46,713 nt of DNA. Source: Actinomycetes bacterium. Its GTDB lineage: Bacteria; Actinomycetota; Acidimicrobiia; Acidimicrobiales; JAKAOS01. The notes under the pieces were generated by a model. That model was not told where the DNA came from. It was given only the letters and a program-made list of their open reading frames with translations, and did not search any database. Shown piece after piece: positions 16,057 through 24,483 of the stretch. The DNA is taken from NCBI GenBank assembly GCA_021791675.1, contig JAJYWE010000007.1:28660-75372 (forward strand), given 5' to 3'. Positions within the stretch are counted from its first letter, which is position 1. The number at the start of each line of letters is the position of its first letter. The position numbers and the translations under genes were made by a program.

Positions 16057-17712
16057 GTGCACCGGCTCGACGCACGGACCGCCCCGGGGGCCGCGGGGGG
16101 GCCGGGCGGCGACGCCGCTTCGCCGACGGGGCGCGCCGACGCCGGTCGAACGCCAGGGCGCGAGGGTCGCGTTGGCGATCGGGGGGTTGGAGCGGGGCGG
16201 CGGCTCGAGCTCGCGACGATCGTCGGGTTCACGCTGCTTGCGCTCGGGCTGCGACTCTTCCAGATCCTGAGGGGCAACTCCCTCTTCGGGCTCAGGGGAT
16301 ACGACGACGGCGTCTACTTCGGCGCGGCTGTCCGCATCGTGCACGGCGTGCTCCCGTATCGCGACTTCGTGCTCCTCCACCCCCCCGGCCTCGAGATCCT
16401 GATGAGCCCGATCGCCTGGCTGAGCAGGTACGTCGGGACGAGGAACGGGCTCGCTGTTGCGAGACTCGTCACCGCCTTCGTCGGAGCCGCGAGCACTGCC
16501 TTGATCGGTGTGCTCGTCCGGCGGCGCGGGCTCGTCGTGACCGTGGTGGCGTGCGCGATCATGGCTGCGTTCCCCGACGGCGTCGAGGCGGCGCATACCC
16601 TGATGCTCGGGCCGTACCTCGACTTCTTCTGCCTCCTCGGCGCGCTCCTCGCGTTCCGGAAGGGCACACTTGCCGAGGGGAGCCGGCTGGTCTGGGCGGG
16701 CGTCGCGTTCGGTTTCGCGGGGACGGTCAAGGTGTGGGCGATCCTCCCGGTCGTCGTCGTGCTCGTGCTCTGCCTGCCATCTCTGGCGCGGCTCCTGCGC
16801 TACGGGCTCGGGGTCGCGGCCGGGTTCCTCGTCCCCGCCGGCTACTTCATCGCCCAGGCGCCGCTCTCGTTCGTCCACGAGGTGATCGTCGTACAGCTCG
16901 CTCGGGTTGCAGCCGTCAGGCGCCCCCTCGACTTCCGTCTCGCCTCGATGAGTGGGTTCGACGGCTTCGCGCCGGGCTCTGCCCACGATGCGGTGGCGCT
17001 CGGCGTCTCGCTCGGGATCGCCGGGGTTCTCACCGTTGTGTTCGCGGCCACGGCCCTGCGCCCGGGAGGACGACTCGATCGCCTCGAGTGGTTCGCGCTC
17101 GGTTCGACCGCCGTCGTGACGGCAGCGTTCCTGTGGCCGGCGGACTACTACGACCACTACGCAGCCTTTCTCGCCCCGTTCCTTGCGCTCTCGGTGGCAT
17201 TCGCGGTGGGACGCGCCGCGCAGCTGTTCCGAGGGGCCCTCGTACCGAGGGCTGCCGTGGTCGGTCTGGCCGGTCTCGGCGGCCTGGCGCTCGTTGTCGC
17301 TGAGGGCTACCACCTCTCGACGGTGCCTCCGCCGCCGCCCGTCGGGGCGGGTGCCGACGCGCTCATCCCGCCCGGGGCCTGCGTGCTGAGCGACTGGGCG
17401 AGCATGCTCGTGCTCTCGAACCGGTTCGTCTCCACCGACCCCGCCTGCCCGAAGATGGTCGACTCGTTCGGCACGGGACTGGCGCTCGGCAACGGGAGAC
17501 CGGTGAGTGACGGCGGGGGGAGCCTGCCCGCCGTCTGGCACGCCTGGCTCAGCGATCTCGAGCGGGCCCAGTTCGTCTGGTTCTCCTCCCCGACGACCAA
17601 CCGGGTCCCCTTCGTCCCTCCGGTGGTCGACTACCTCGAGACGCACTTCCACCGCGTCCCTGGGACGCCGCTCGACCTCTACGAGCGGATCTCGACGGCA
17701 TCGCCTGGCTGA
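16057..17712 (+). CDS. GT-C-like polytopic membrane protein
   Basis: This 551-residue membrane protein has about ten hydrophobic spans after a Gly/Ala/Arg-rich N terminus. The first outer loop reads RGYDDGVYFGAAVRIVHG followed by PYRDFVLLHPPG, the acidic loop and HPPG turn found in GT39/GT87-like lipid-linked sugar transferases. The C-terminal 100 residues form a soluble outer domain. The likely role is to transfer a sugar from a polyprenyl-phosphate donor at the outer membrane face; donor and acceptor are unknown. The frame is open upstream to 15526, but that part is opposite the GT51 gene; GTG at 16057 with TACCGT six bases before it is the supported start. Confidence 0.75.
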   Translation: MHRLDARTAPGAAGGPGGDAASPTGRADAGRTPGREGRVGDRGVGAGRRLELATIVGFTLLALGLRLFQILRGNSLFGLRGYDDGVYFGAAVRIVHGVLPYRDFVLLHPPGLEILMSPIAWLSRYVGTRNGLAVARLVTAFVGAASTALIGVLVRRRGLVVTVVACAIMAAFPDGVEAAHTLMLGPYLDFFCLLGALLAFRKGTLAEGSRLVWAGVAFGFAGTVKVWAILPVVVVLVLCLPSLARLLRYGLGVAAGFLVPAGYFIAQAPLSFVHEVIVVQLARVAAVRRPLDFRLASMSGFDGFAPGSAHDAVALGVSLGIAGVLTVVFAATALRPGGRLDRLEWFALGSTAVVTAAFLWPADYYDHYAAFLAPFLALSVAFAVGRAAQLFRGALVPRAAVVGLAGLGGLALVVAEGYHLSTVPPPPPVGAGADALIPPGACVLSDWASMLVLSNRFVSTDPACPKMVDSFGTGLALGNGRPVSDGGGSLPAVWHAWLSDLERAQFVWFSSPTTNRVPFVPPVVDYLETHFHRVPGTPLDLYERISTASPG

Positions 17713-17800
17713 GCCAGCTTCGGCCGCCGCCTTGGCGGGCGGGCGCGAGCGCGGGGGCGGTGCCCTGCGCCGGAGCGCTGCCGGGTGAGCGGTTCTCTGG

Positions 17801-17806
17801 TAGACG
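17801..17806 (+). promoter_or_regulatory. Variant -10 box before the F420-type oxidoreductase
   Basis: TAGACG lies six bases before the ATG at 17813. It lacks the final T of TANNNT, and the G-run that follows could serve as a ribosome site, so this gene may be leaderless or conventional. Confidence 0.35.
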
Positions 17807-17812
17807 GGGGGC

Positions 17813-18745
17813 ATGGAACTCCGCATCTTCACCGAGCCCCAGCAGGGTGCCACCTACGAGCAGCTCTGTCGGGTGGCGTGCGCAGCCGAGGAGGCCGGCT
17901 TCGGTGCGTTCTTCCGCTCGGACCACTACCTGAAGATGGGAGCCGTCTCCGGCGAGCCCGGCCCCACCGACGCGTGGATCACCTTGGCCGGGCTCGCGCG
18001 GGACACCTCGTCCATACGGCTCGGTACGCTCGTGACGTCGGCAACGTTCCGCCTCCCCGGCCCGCTCGCAGTCGCCGTGGCCGAGGTCGACGCGATGAGC
18101 GGAGGGCGGGTCGAGCTCGGCCTCGGGGCCGGCTGGTACGAGGAGGAGCATCAGGCGTTCGGCATCCCCTTCCCCGAGGTGGGGGAGCGTTTCGAGCGCC
18201 TCGAGGAGCAGCTCGCGATCCTGAGCGGACTCTGGTCGACCACCCGAGGGGCGAGCTACTCCTTCGCCGGTCGGCACTACCGCCTCGAGGAGAACCCCGC
18301 TCTCGCGAGGCCCGCCCAACCCGGGGGCGTGCCGATCATCGTCGGCGGCCACGGGACCCGACGGACGCCTGCCCTCGCCGCGCGCTTCGCCGCCGAGTTC
18401 AACATCGCCTTCGCGTCCCCGCCCGCCTCCGAGGCGGCCTTCCAGCGCGTGGCGCAGGCGTGCGAGGGAGCCGGGCGCGACCCCGCCAGCATCGTCGACT
18501 CCGCAGCGGTGGTGGTCTGCTGCGGGACGACGACCGCCGAGGTCGCACGGCGCGCCGCGGCGATCGGGCGCGACCCCGCCGAGCTGCGCGAGAACGGTGC
18601 CGCGGGCAGCCCAGCCGAGGTCGCGGCGCGCCTCGGCGAGTGGGCCGACGCTGGGGCGAGCCGGATCTACCTGCAGGTCCTCGACCTGGAGGACCTCGAC
18701 CACGTCCGCCTGCTCGGGCAGGAGGTGTTGCCCGCGCTGGCCTGA
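17813..18745 (+). CDS. LLM-class F420-dependent oxidoreductase
   Basis: This 310-residue protein has the luciferase-like monooxygenase barrel. The typical N terminus MELRIFTEPQQGATYEQLCRVACAAEEAGFGAFF is split here by its motifs: early strand LRIFTEPQ, SDHYLKMG, the LGTLVTSATFRLPGPLA strand-loop, MSGGRVELGLGAGWYEEEHQAFG, and IPIIVGG-type core VPIIVGGHGTR. The GAGW box and its context match the actinobacterial F420-dependent branch better than FMN luciferases. The substrate cannot be told. The gene stands between the GT-C-like gene and uppS. A 22-base repeat runs from its last codons across the stop. Confidence 0.88.
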   Translation: MELRIFTEPQQGATYEQLCRVACAAEEAGFGAFFRSDHYLKMGAVSGEPGPTDAWITLAGLARDTSSIRLGTLVTSATFRLPGPLAVAVAEVDAMSGGRVELGLGAGWYEEEHQAFGIPFPEVGERFERLEEQLAILSGLWSTTRGASYSFAGRHYRLEENPALARPAQPGGVPIIVGGHGTRRTPALAARFAAEFNIAFASPPASEAAFQRVAQACEGAGRDPASIVDSAAVVVCCGTTTAEVARRAAAIGRDPAELRENGAAGSPAEVAARLGEWADAGASRIYLQVLDLEDLDHVRLLGQEVLPALA

Positions 18746-18777
18746 CCGTAGGGACGCGCTGGCCCGATCGCAGGGAC
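18734..18777. repeat. 22-base tandem repeat spanning the stop of the F420-type oxidoreductase gene
   Basis: GCGCTGGCCTGACCGTAGGG and its tail (18734-18755) recur as GCGCTGGCCCGATCGCAGGG (18756-18777), and a weaker third unit follows to about 18798. The first unit contains the TGA stop; in the second the TGA has become CGA. Confidence 0.7.
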
Positions 18778-18895
18778 TCCTGACCCGACGGCCGGGGAGT
18801 GGCGTCCGAGCGCACACGCCGACGTCTCCGCCCGGGAGGTCCGGTACCAGGAGCGGGTCCGCCGGTGTGGTCCCGATCGCCACCCGTAGCGGGGC

Positions 18896-18901
18896 TAGCG
18901 T
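18896..18901 (+). promoter_or_regulatory. -10 box of the leaderless uppS gene
   Basis: TAGCGT ends seven bases before the GTG at 18909. Confidence 0.6.
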
Positions 18902-18908
18902 CGAGGCG

Positions 18909-19628
18909 GTGGAGCTGGACGGGATCGATCCGCGCATCGTGCCTGCGCACGTTGCCTGCGTGATGGACGGGAACGGGCGCTGGGCGACGAAGCGGGGACT
19001 TCCTCGCACGGAGGGCCATGCGGCGGGCGAGCTCGCGCTGTTCGACGTGGTGGAGGGTGCGCTCGAGCTCGGGACGTCCTGGCTCACGGTCTACGCGTTC
19101 TCGACGGAGAACTGGCGACGGCCCGCCGAGGAGGTCCGCTTCCTCATGAACTTCAACGAGCGCCTGCTGATCCGGCGCCGTGACGAGCTCCACGAGAAGG
19201 GTGTCCGCGTGCGCTTCGCAGGGCGGACCGACTGGCGCGTGCCGCGGCGTGTCCAGCGGCGCATGGACGAGGCGGTCGAGCTGACCCAGCGAAACCGGCG
19301 GCTCACGCTCACGTTCGCCTTCAACTACGGCGGCCGCGCGGAGATCGTGGACGCGGTGCGCGCCCTCGTCGCAGAGGGGGTCCGTCCCGACCGGGTCGAC
19401 GAGCGCGCCATCCGCCGGCACCTCTACTACCCGGACATGCCGGACCCGGACCTCGTGATCCGCACGTCCGGCGAGTTTCGCATCTCCAACTTCTTGCTGT
19501 GGGAGCTGGCCTATTCGGAGCTGGTCTTCAGCGACGTGCTCTGGCCGGACTTCCGCCGGGAGCACCTCTTCGAGGCGGTGCGGGAGTTCCAGCGGCGCGA
19601 CCGGCGCTTCGGCGGGGTCGAGGCGTGA
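18909..19628 (+). CDS. uppS: Polyprenyl diphosphate synthase (cis-prenyltransferase, UppS)
   Basis: The 239-residue enzyme adds isopentenyl units in cis to make the undecaprenyl- or decaprenyl-type carrier used for peptidoglycan and surface glycans. The catalytic MDGNGRWA (Asp20) is present, then GHAAGELAL, VYAFSTENWRRP, and the C-terminal IRTSGEFRISNFLLWE and ELVFSDVLWPDF motifs. GTG at 18909 is chosen for the -10 box seven bases upstream and because family homology begins there; the frame is open upstream to 18597 over the previous gene. The stop overlaps the next gene by GTGA, and recO follows: the uppS-recO-glyS order is common in actinobacteria. Confidence 0.93.
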   Translation: MELDGIDPRIVPAHVACVMDGNGRWATKRGLPRTEGHAAGELALFDVVEGALELGTSWLTVYAFSTENWRRPAEEVRFLMNFNERLLIRRRDELHEKGVRVRFAGRTDWRVPRRVQRRMDEAVELTQRNRRLTLTFAFNYGGRAEIVDAVRALVAEGVRPDRVDERAIRRHLYYPDMPDPDLVIRTSGEFRISNFLLWELAYSELVFSDVLWPDFRREHLFEAVREFQRRDRRFGGVEA

Positions 19629-19957
19629 GCGAGCCGGGGCTGGAAGCGGAGCCTGCGCCACCCGCCGGCGTGGACCCGGAGCCGGTGGTGCGCGCGGGAC
19701 CGCCACCCGGGGTGGCTGCGGAGGAGGTCCCAGGCGCTGGGCGGAGAGACAGCAGGGATGAGCCGGTCGCGCGCGCCCGAGCGACGCTCTGGGGCCACGA
19801 CCCGGCGAACGTGGGGCTGCTCGCCGGTCTGGTCGTGATCCTGGTGCTGCTGGCCGGGGCGATCGCCGGCTTCCCCGGTGCCCGAGAGTTCCTCATCACC
19901 GGACTGCTGCTCGTGTTCCTGCTCGCCGGGGGCGCCTGGCAGCGGCGCAAGCGCTAG
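19625..19957 (+). CDS. Small two-span membrane protein, unknown
   Basis: The predicted protein has 110 residues. The first 60 are Pro/Ala/Glu-rich and probably disordered. Two hydrophobic helices follow, NVGLLAGLVVILVLLAGAIAGF and FLITGLLLVFLLAGGAW, and a basic end QRRKR. No family was recognised. Its GTG overlaps the uppS stop as GTGA and recO begins 12 bases after it, so it is co-translated with a lipid-carrier enzyme and a repair protein. The upstream reading from 19499 overlaps uppS and is not supported. Confidence 0.65.
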   Translation: MSEPGLEAEPAPPAGVDPEPVVRAGPPPGVAAEEVPGAGRRDSRDEPVARARATLWGHDPANVGLLAGLVVILVLLAGAIAGFPGAREFLITGLLLVFLLAGGAWQRRKR

Positions 19958-19969
19958 GAGCGATCGGTC

Positions 19970-20683
19970 GTGGGGCTCTACCGGGCGAGGGGCGTCGTCG
20001 TGCGCACCTACCGGCTCGGGGAAGCGGATCGCATCGTCCATCTCGTGACCGACGCGCGCGGCAAGGTTCGCGCGGTCGCGAAGGGGGTGCGGCGGACCAA
20101 GAGCCGCTTCGGAGCACGGCTCGAGCCAGGGAGCCACGTGAGCCTGCTCTGCTGGGAGGGCCGCGAGCTCGACGTCGTCAACCAGGCCGAGGTGCTGGAC
20201 AGCTTCCGGGGGCTGCGCGAGGACCTCGAGCGGATGCGTGCCGCCGCGGTGATGCTCGAGGCGGCCGACCTGCTCAGCCAGGAGCGCCACGAGGACCCCG
20301 ACGCCTACCGGATGCTCGTCGGGGCGCTGCGGACCCTGGAGGCCGGTGGGTCCGCGCTCGTCGCACCAGCCTTCCTCTGGAAGCTGCTCGCGGCCGACGG
20401 CGTCGCGCCGGCGCTCGAGACCTGCGCGTCCTGCGGCAGCACGGGCCCGCTCGTGGCCTTCGACCCCGTCGATGCCGGGGTGCGCTGCCGGGCCTGCAGG
20501 CGGGGGATCCCGGTGAGTGCCGAGGCGCTCGCGCTGCTTCGTGCCTTCGGCTCCGGCGGGCTCGGGGCGGCGCTCGCCGGGGAGGCGCAGCCCGCCTGGG
20601 GAGAGGTCGAGCGGCTCGCGACCCAGGCGATGGAGGCGCACCTCGAGCGGCGGCTCCGCAGCGTGCACGTGCTGGACGGCTGA
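19970..20683 (+). CDS. recO: DNA repair protein RecO
   Basis: RecO loads RecA at gaps together with RecR. The 237-residue protein has the N-terminal OB fold (YRARGVVVRTYRLGEADRIVHLVT, here cited by its core VVVRTYRLGEADRI), a helical middle, and a four-cysteine zinc site at Cys152, Cys155, Cys173 and Cys176 (CASCG and CRACRRG). GTG at 19970 follows AGGAG at nine bases. The small membrane-protein gene precedes it and glyS follows after 34 bases with its own -10 box. Confidence 0.93.
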   Translation: MGLYRARGVVVRTYRLGEADRIVHLVTDARGKVRAVAKGVRRTKSRFGARLEPGSHVSLLCWEGRELDVVNQAEVLDSFRGLREDLERMRAAAVMLEAADLLSQERHEDPDAYRMLVGALRTLEAGGSALVAPAFLWKLLAADGVAPALETCASCGSTGPLVAFDPVDAGVRCRACRRGIPVSAEALALLRAFGSGGLGAALAGEAQPAWGEVERLATQAMEAHLERRLRSVHVLDG

Positions 20684-20704
20684 GCGAGCGGGGCACCACC
20701 CGCC

Positions 20705-20710
20705 TATCCT
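20705..20710 (+). promoter_or_regulatory. -10 box of the leaderless glyS gene
   Basis: TATCCT ends seven bases before the ATG at 20718. There is no room for a T-box leader in the 34-base gap. Confidence 0.6.
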
Positions 20711-20717
20711 CGCCGGC

Positions 20718-22055
20718 ATGTCGAGCCCCACTCCGACCGCGGCCGCCCCCGCCGAGCCGGACCCGGCCCGCGCCGAGGCGATCGTGAACCTCGCCAAGCG
20801 CCGGGGATTCGTCTTTCCGTCGGCGGAGATCTACGGAGGGTTCCGGTCGACCTACGACTACGGCCCGCTCGGCGTGCTCATGCTCCGCAACGTGAAGGAT
20901 GCCTGGTGGCGAGCCATCGTCCAGCGCCGCCACGACGTCGTCGGCTTGGACGCGGCGATCCTGTCCTCGCCCAGGATCTGGGAGGCATCGGGTCACCTCG
21001 CGAACTTCACCGACCCGATGGTCGACTGCCGCTCGTGCAAGGAGCGCTGGCGGGCCGACCAGATCGGGGACCGCTGCCCGGCGTGCGGCTCGCGGGATCT
21101 CACCGAGGCCCGGGCGTTCAACCTCATGTTCAAGACGTTCGTCGGTCCCGTCGAGGACGAGGCGTCCGTCGCCTACTTCCGGCCGGAGACCGCCCAGGGC
21201 ATGTTCGTGAACTTCGCCAACGTGCTCCAGACGGCGCGGAAGCGCCCGCCCTTCGGGATCGCCCAGGTCGGGAAGTCCTTCCGCAACGAGATCACCCCGG
21301 GCAACTTCGTCTTCCGCACCCGCGAGTTCGAGCAGATGGAGCTCGAGTACTTCGTGCCGCCCGAGGAAGCCCCGCGCTGGCACGAGTACTGGGTCGCGGA
21401 GCGCTACCGGTGGTACGTCGGGCTCGGCATCGATCCGGCACACCTCCGGCTCCGGCCCCACGGTGCCGAGGAGCTCTCGCACTACTCGGCCGCGACGACC
21501 GACATCGAGTACCTCTTCCCGTGGGGCTGGGGAGAGCTGGAGGGGATCGCGAACCGTACCGACTACGACCTGAAGGCGCATGCGGCGGCCTCGGGAACCC
21601 GGCTCGAGTACTTCGACCAGGCAACCGATACCCGCTACGTCCCCTACGTGATCGAGCCGGCGGCCGGGGCGACGCGGGCGATGATGGCGTTCCTCCTCGA
21701 CGCCTACGCCGAGGACGAGGTCGGCGGGGAGCGACGGAGCCTCCTCCGCCTCGACGCGCGCCTCGCTCCCTACACCGTCGCGGTGCTCCCGCTCTCGCGC
21801 AAGGAACCCCTGGTCGCGTTGGCGACGGAGCTGCTCGAGCCGCTCCAGGACCGTTGGATGTGCGACTACGACGACACGCAGTCCATCGGTCGGCGCTACC
21901 GCCGTCAGGACGAGATCGGCACCTCGCTCTGCGTCACCGTGGACTTCACGTCGCTCGAGGACCACGCCGTCACGCTTCGGGACCGAGACACCACCGCGCA
22001 GGTCCGCATTCCGATTGCCGAGCTGGTGGCGGCGGTCGAGGAGCGTCTCCCATGA
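20718..22055 (+). CDS. glyS: Glycyl-tRNA synthetase (homodimeric type)
   Basis: This 445-residue class II synthetase charges tRNA-Gly. It is the single-chain dimeric type used by actinobacteria and eukaryotes, not the alpha2-beta2 type. Visible parts are the N-terminal GFVFPSAEIYGGFRSTYDYGP, a CRSCKERWRAD...CPACG zinc-like insert near residue 110, class II motif 2 (GKSFRNEITPGNFVFRTREF, arginine in FRNE), and motif 3 with a C-terminal anticodon-binding domain starting about residue 345. The ATG at 20718 is set by the leaderless -10 box. A 16-base palindrome begins at the base after the stop. Confidence 0.96.
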   Translation: MSSPTPTAAAPAEPDPARAEAIVNLAKRRGFVFPSAEIYGGFRSTYDYGPLGVLMLRNVKDAWWRAIVQRRHDVVGLDAAILSSPRIWEASGHLANFTDPMVDCRSCKERWRADQIGDRCPACGSRDLTEARAFNLMFKTFVGPVEDEASVAYFRPETAQGMFVNFANVLQTARKRPPFGIAQVGKSFRNEITPGNFVFRTREFEQMELEYFVPPEEAPRWHEYWVAERYRWYVGLGIDPAHLRLRPHGAEELSHYSAATTDIEYLFPWGWGELEGIANRTDYDLKAHAAASGTRLEYFDQATDTRYVPYVIEPAAGATRAMMAFLLDAYAEDEVGGERRSLLRLDARLAPYTVAVLPLSRKEPLVALATELLEPLQDRWMCDYDDTQSIGRRYRRQDEIGTSLCVTVDFTSLEDHAVTLRDRDTTAQVRIPIAELVAAVEERLP

Positions 22056-22071
22056 CGGCGGGCGCCCGCCG
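22056..22071. terminator. 16-base GC palindrome after glyS
   Basis: CGGCGGGCGCCCGCCG is self-complementary and starts immediately after the glyS TGA. It has no loop of its own, so any hairpin would use only the outer part; termination is possible but not certain. Confidence 0.35.
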
Positions 22072-22104
22072 CGAAGGCGCGTCGGCAGCCGGGCTCCGCT
22101 GGCG

Positions 22105-23499
22105 ATGACCGAGGATGCCGGCGTTGCGGGCGACTGTGCCCGGGGCTGGTCGAGCGCGGCGGCGATCGGATCGAGCGAGCCCCACCCGGCGGTCGATGCC
22201 CACGCCGGAGCGACCGAGCGGGGTGGGTCGGAACGGGTGGCCGTCATCGGTGCGGGTTACGTCGGGCTCACGACCGCCGTGTGCCTGGCGCACCTCGGCC
22301 ATACCGTGCGCTGCAGCGACCGGGACGCGGACAAGATCGACCGGCTCTCCGGGGGGACACCCACGATCCTCGAGGAGGGGCTCGGCGCGCTGCTCGAGGA
22401 GGGGCTCGCAGCGGGACGCCTTGCGTTCGGGGGGTCCAATGCCTGGGCGGCCGAGGGTGCGGGGGTCGTCTTCCTCTGTGTCCCGACGCCCCAGGGTGGC
22501 GACGAGCGTGCCGACATGCGTCACGTGCTCGAGGCCGCTCGCGAGGTCGCCCCGGTGCTGCCGTCCGGTGCCGTCGTCGTCAACAAGTCGACCGTGCCGG
22601 TGGGCTCGGCCGGGCGGGTGCGCGAGCAGTTCGGTCGCGCGGACCTCGAGGTGGTCTCGAACCCGGAGTTCCTCCGCGAGGGTCACGCCATCCAGGACTT
22701 CCTGCACCCCGCTCGTATCGTCGTCGGCGCCGACCACCCCGACCATGCTTCCCGCGTGCTCTCGCTCTTCACCGGTATCGACGCGCCCCGGATCGTCGCG
22801 GATCCGGCGAGTGCCGAGACGATCAAGTACGCGGCGAACGCCTTCCTGGCGACGAAGGTGAGCTTTGCGAACGCGATCGCCGCGCTCTGCGAGGCGGTCG
22901 GCGCGGACGTCCGGGTTGTCGCCGAGGGGATCGGCCTCGACCCTCGCGTCGGTCCCGCGTTCCTCCGGCCCGGACCCGGCTGGGGAGGGTCGTGCCTCCC
23001 GAAGGACACCGCAGCGCTGCTGCGCATGGCCGAGGACGCAGGCTACGACTTCGCGCTCCTTCGCGGGGTGGTCGAGGTCAATCGCGAACAACGTGAGCGG
23101 ATCGTCGCGAAGACGGCCCGCCTCGTAGGGGGGGAGCTCTCCGGGTCGCGGGTCGCGTTGCTCGGGCTGACCTTCAAGGCCGGCACGGAGGACTTGCGCG
23201 ACTCGCCCGCCCTCGCGATCGCCGAGCTGTTGGCCGCGAGGGGTGCCGAGGTCGTCGGCTTCGACCCGACCGTCGACGGTCCGCTGCCCGGGCTCGTCGT
23301 CGCGGGGGACCCCTTCGAGGCGCTGCGCGGCGCGGCCGTTGCCGTCGTGGCGACGGAGTGGGAGGAGCTCGCCTCGCTGGACTGGACCAAGGCCGCCCAG
23401 CTGATGGCGCGTCCTGCGGTCGTGGACGCCCGGAACCTCCTCGACGCCGCGACGATGCGGCGGGCTGGTTTCGTCTACGAGGGCGTCGGTGTCCCATGA
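22105..23499 (+). CDS. ugd: UDP-glucose 6-dehydrogenase
   Basis: The enzyme oxidises UDP-glucose twice to UDP-glucuronate with NAD. From the ATG at 22105 it has 464 residues: a variable first 45, then the Rossmann loop VAVIGAGYVGLTTAVCLA, the VVVNKSTVPVGSA strand, SNPEFLREGHAIQDFLHPAR, and the catalytic Cys297 in GPGWGGSCLPKD. The C-terminal domain carries LLGLTFKAGTEDLRDSPA. All key positions are intact. No clear ribosome site or -10 box precedes the start, so GTG or ATG choices further in are possible. The stop overlaps the next gene as ATGA, and that gene uses its product. Confidence 0.94.
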   Translation: MTEDAGVAGDCARGWSSAAAIGSSEPHPAVDAHAGATERGGSERVAVIGAGYVGLTTAVCLAHLGHTVRCSDRDADKIDRLSGGTPTILEEGLGALLEEGLAAGRLAFGGSNAWAAEGAGVVFLCVPTPQGGDERADMRHVLEAAREVAPVLPSGAVVVNKSTVPVGSAGRVREQFGRADLEVVSNPEFLREGHAIQDFLHPARIVVGADHPDHASRVLSLFTGIDAPRIVADPASAETIKYAANAFLATKVSFANAIAALCEAVGADVRVVAEGIGLDPRVGPAFLRPGPGWGGSCLPKDTAALLRMAEDAGYDFALLRGVVEVNREQRERIVAKTARLVGGELSGSRVALLGLTFKAGTEDLRDSPALAIAELLAARGAEVVGFDPTVDGPLPGLVVAGDPFEALRGAAVAVVATEWEELASLDWTKAAQLMARPAVVDARNLLDAATMRRAGFVYEGVGVP

Positions 23500-24452
23500 G
23501 GGTGGTGGTGACCGGCGGGGCAGGCTTCCTCGGGTCACACCTCTGCGAGGCACTGGTGGCGCGTGGTGACCGGGTCGCCTGCGTCGACAACTTCGCGAGC
23601 GGGCGGGCCGAGAACCTCTTGGGGCTCCGCGACGCCGGGCAGGGCTTCTCGCTGATCCGTGCCGACGCCGTGGCCGGGCTGGACGTGGACGGCCCGGTCG
23701 ACGCCGTGGTGCACCTTGCCAGCCTTGCGTCGCCACCCGAGTACCTGCGCTGGCCCCTCGAGACGCTCCTCGCTGGGAGCCGGGGGACCGAGGCCGCGCT
23801 CGAGCTCGCGGGGCGCCATGGCGCACGGTTCGTGCTGGCCTCGACGAGCGAGGTCTACGGGGATCCCCTGGTGCACCCCCAGCGCGAGGACTACTGGGGG
23901 AACGTCAACCCCGTCGGGCCCCGGAGTGTCTACGACGAGGCCAAGCGCTTCGCGGAGGCGCTCACGATGGCCCATGTCCGGACCCGCTCGCTCGACGGGG
24001 GCATCGTCCGGATCTTCAACACCTACGGCCCGCGTCTCCGGCCAGCGGATGGTCGGGTCGTCTCGACCTTCGTCGTGCAGGCCCTTGCGGGCGAGCCGCT
24101 CACCCTCTACGGCGACGGCAACCAGACGAGGAGCTTCTGCTACGTCGACGACCTGGTGGCCGGCCTGGTCGCGATGGTGGACGCGACCGGCGTCGCCGGC
24201 CCGGTCAACCTTGGCAACCCCGCGGAGCGCAGCGTCCGCGAGCTCGCCGCGCTCGTGCTCGCCCTCACCGGCTCCTCCTCTCCGCTCAGCTACCTGCCGC
24301 TCCCGGTCGACGACCCGGTCCGCCGCCGGCCCGACATCGCCCAGGCGGCGCTCCTCCTCGGCTGGGCGCCCTCGGTCCCGCTGGAGGAGGGTCTCTCTCG
24401 TACGGTCCGCTGGTTCCGCGAGCGTGGGCCAGGTCACGACGCGCCGCCCTGA
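23496..24452 (+). CDS. UDP-glucuronate decarboxylase (UDP-xylose synthase)
   Basis: This 318-residue extended SDR has the NAD loop VTGGAGFLGSHL at residues 6-17, the box STSEVYGDPLVHPQ, and YWGNVNPVGPRSVYDEAKRFAE with the catalytic Tyr-x3-Lys. The GNVNP and GPR(S)xYDEAKR context and the later RIFNTYGPR are typical of UXS, which turns UDP-glucuronate into UDP-xylose through a 4-keto intermediate. The four-base ATGA overlap with ugd fits that pathway. A plain UDP-glucuronate epimerase is less likely. Confidence 0.9.
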   Translation: MRVVVTGGAGFLGSHLCEALVARGDRVACVDNFASGRAENLLGLRDAGQGFSLIRADAVAGLDVDGPVDAVVHLASLASPPEYLRWPLETLLAGSRGTEAALELAGRHGARFVLASTSEVYGDPLVHPQREDYWGNVNPVGPRSVYDEAKRFAEALTMAHVRTRSLDGGIVRIFNTYGPRLRPADGRVVSTFVVQALAGEPLTLYGDGNQTRSFCYVDDLVAGLVAMVDATGVAGPVNLGNPAERSVRELAALVLALTGSSSPLSYLPLPVDDPVRRRPDIAQAALLLGWAPSVPLEEGLSRTVRWFRERGPGHDAPP

Positions 24453-24483
24453 GGCGTCCAGCCGGTCGAGCGGGGGCCGCCGC

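Noticed and set aside
15280-17853. An 857-codon open frame on the minus strand across the GT-C-like gene
   Set aside because: Low-complexity Glu/Arg/Pro translation opposite a membrane protein with clear spans; antisense shadow.
20684-20717. T-box or other riboswitch upstream of glyS
   Set aside because: The gap is 34 bases and the gene appears leaderless, so there is no room for one.
20274-23826. Long minus-strand frames opposite recO, glyS and ugd
   Set aside because: The plus-strand genes are unambiguous; these translations have no family resemblance.
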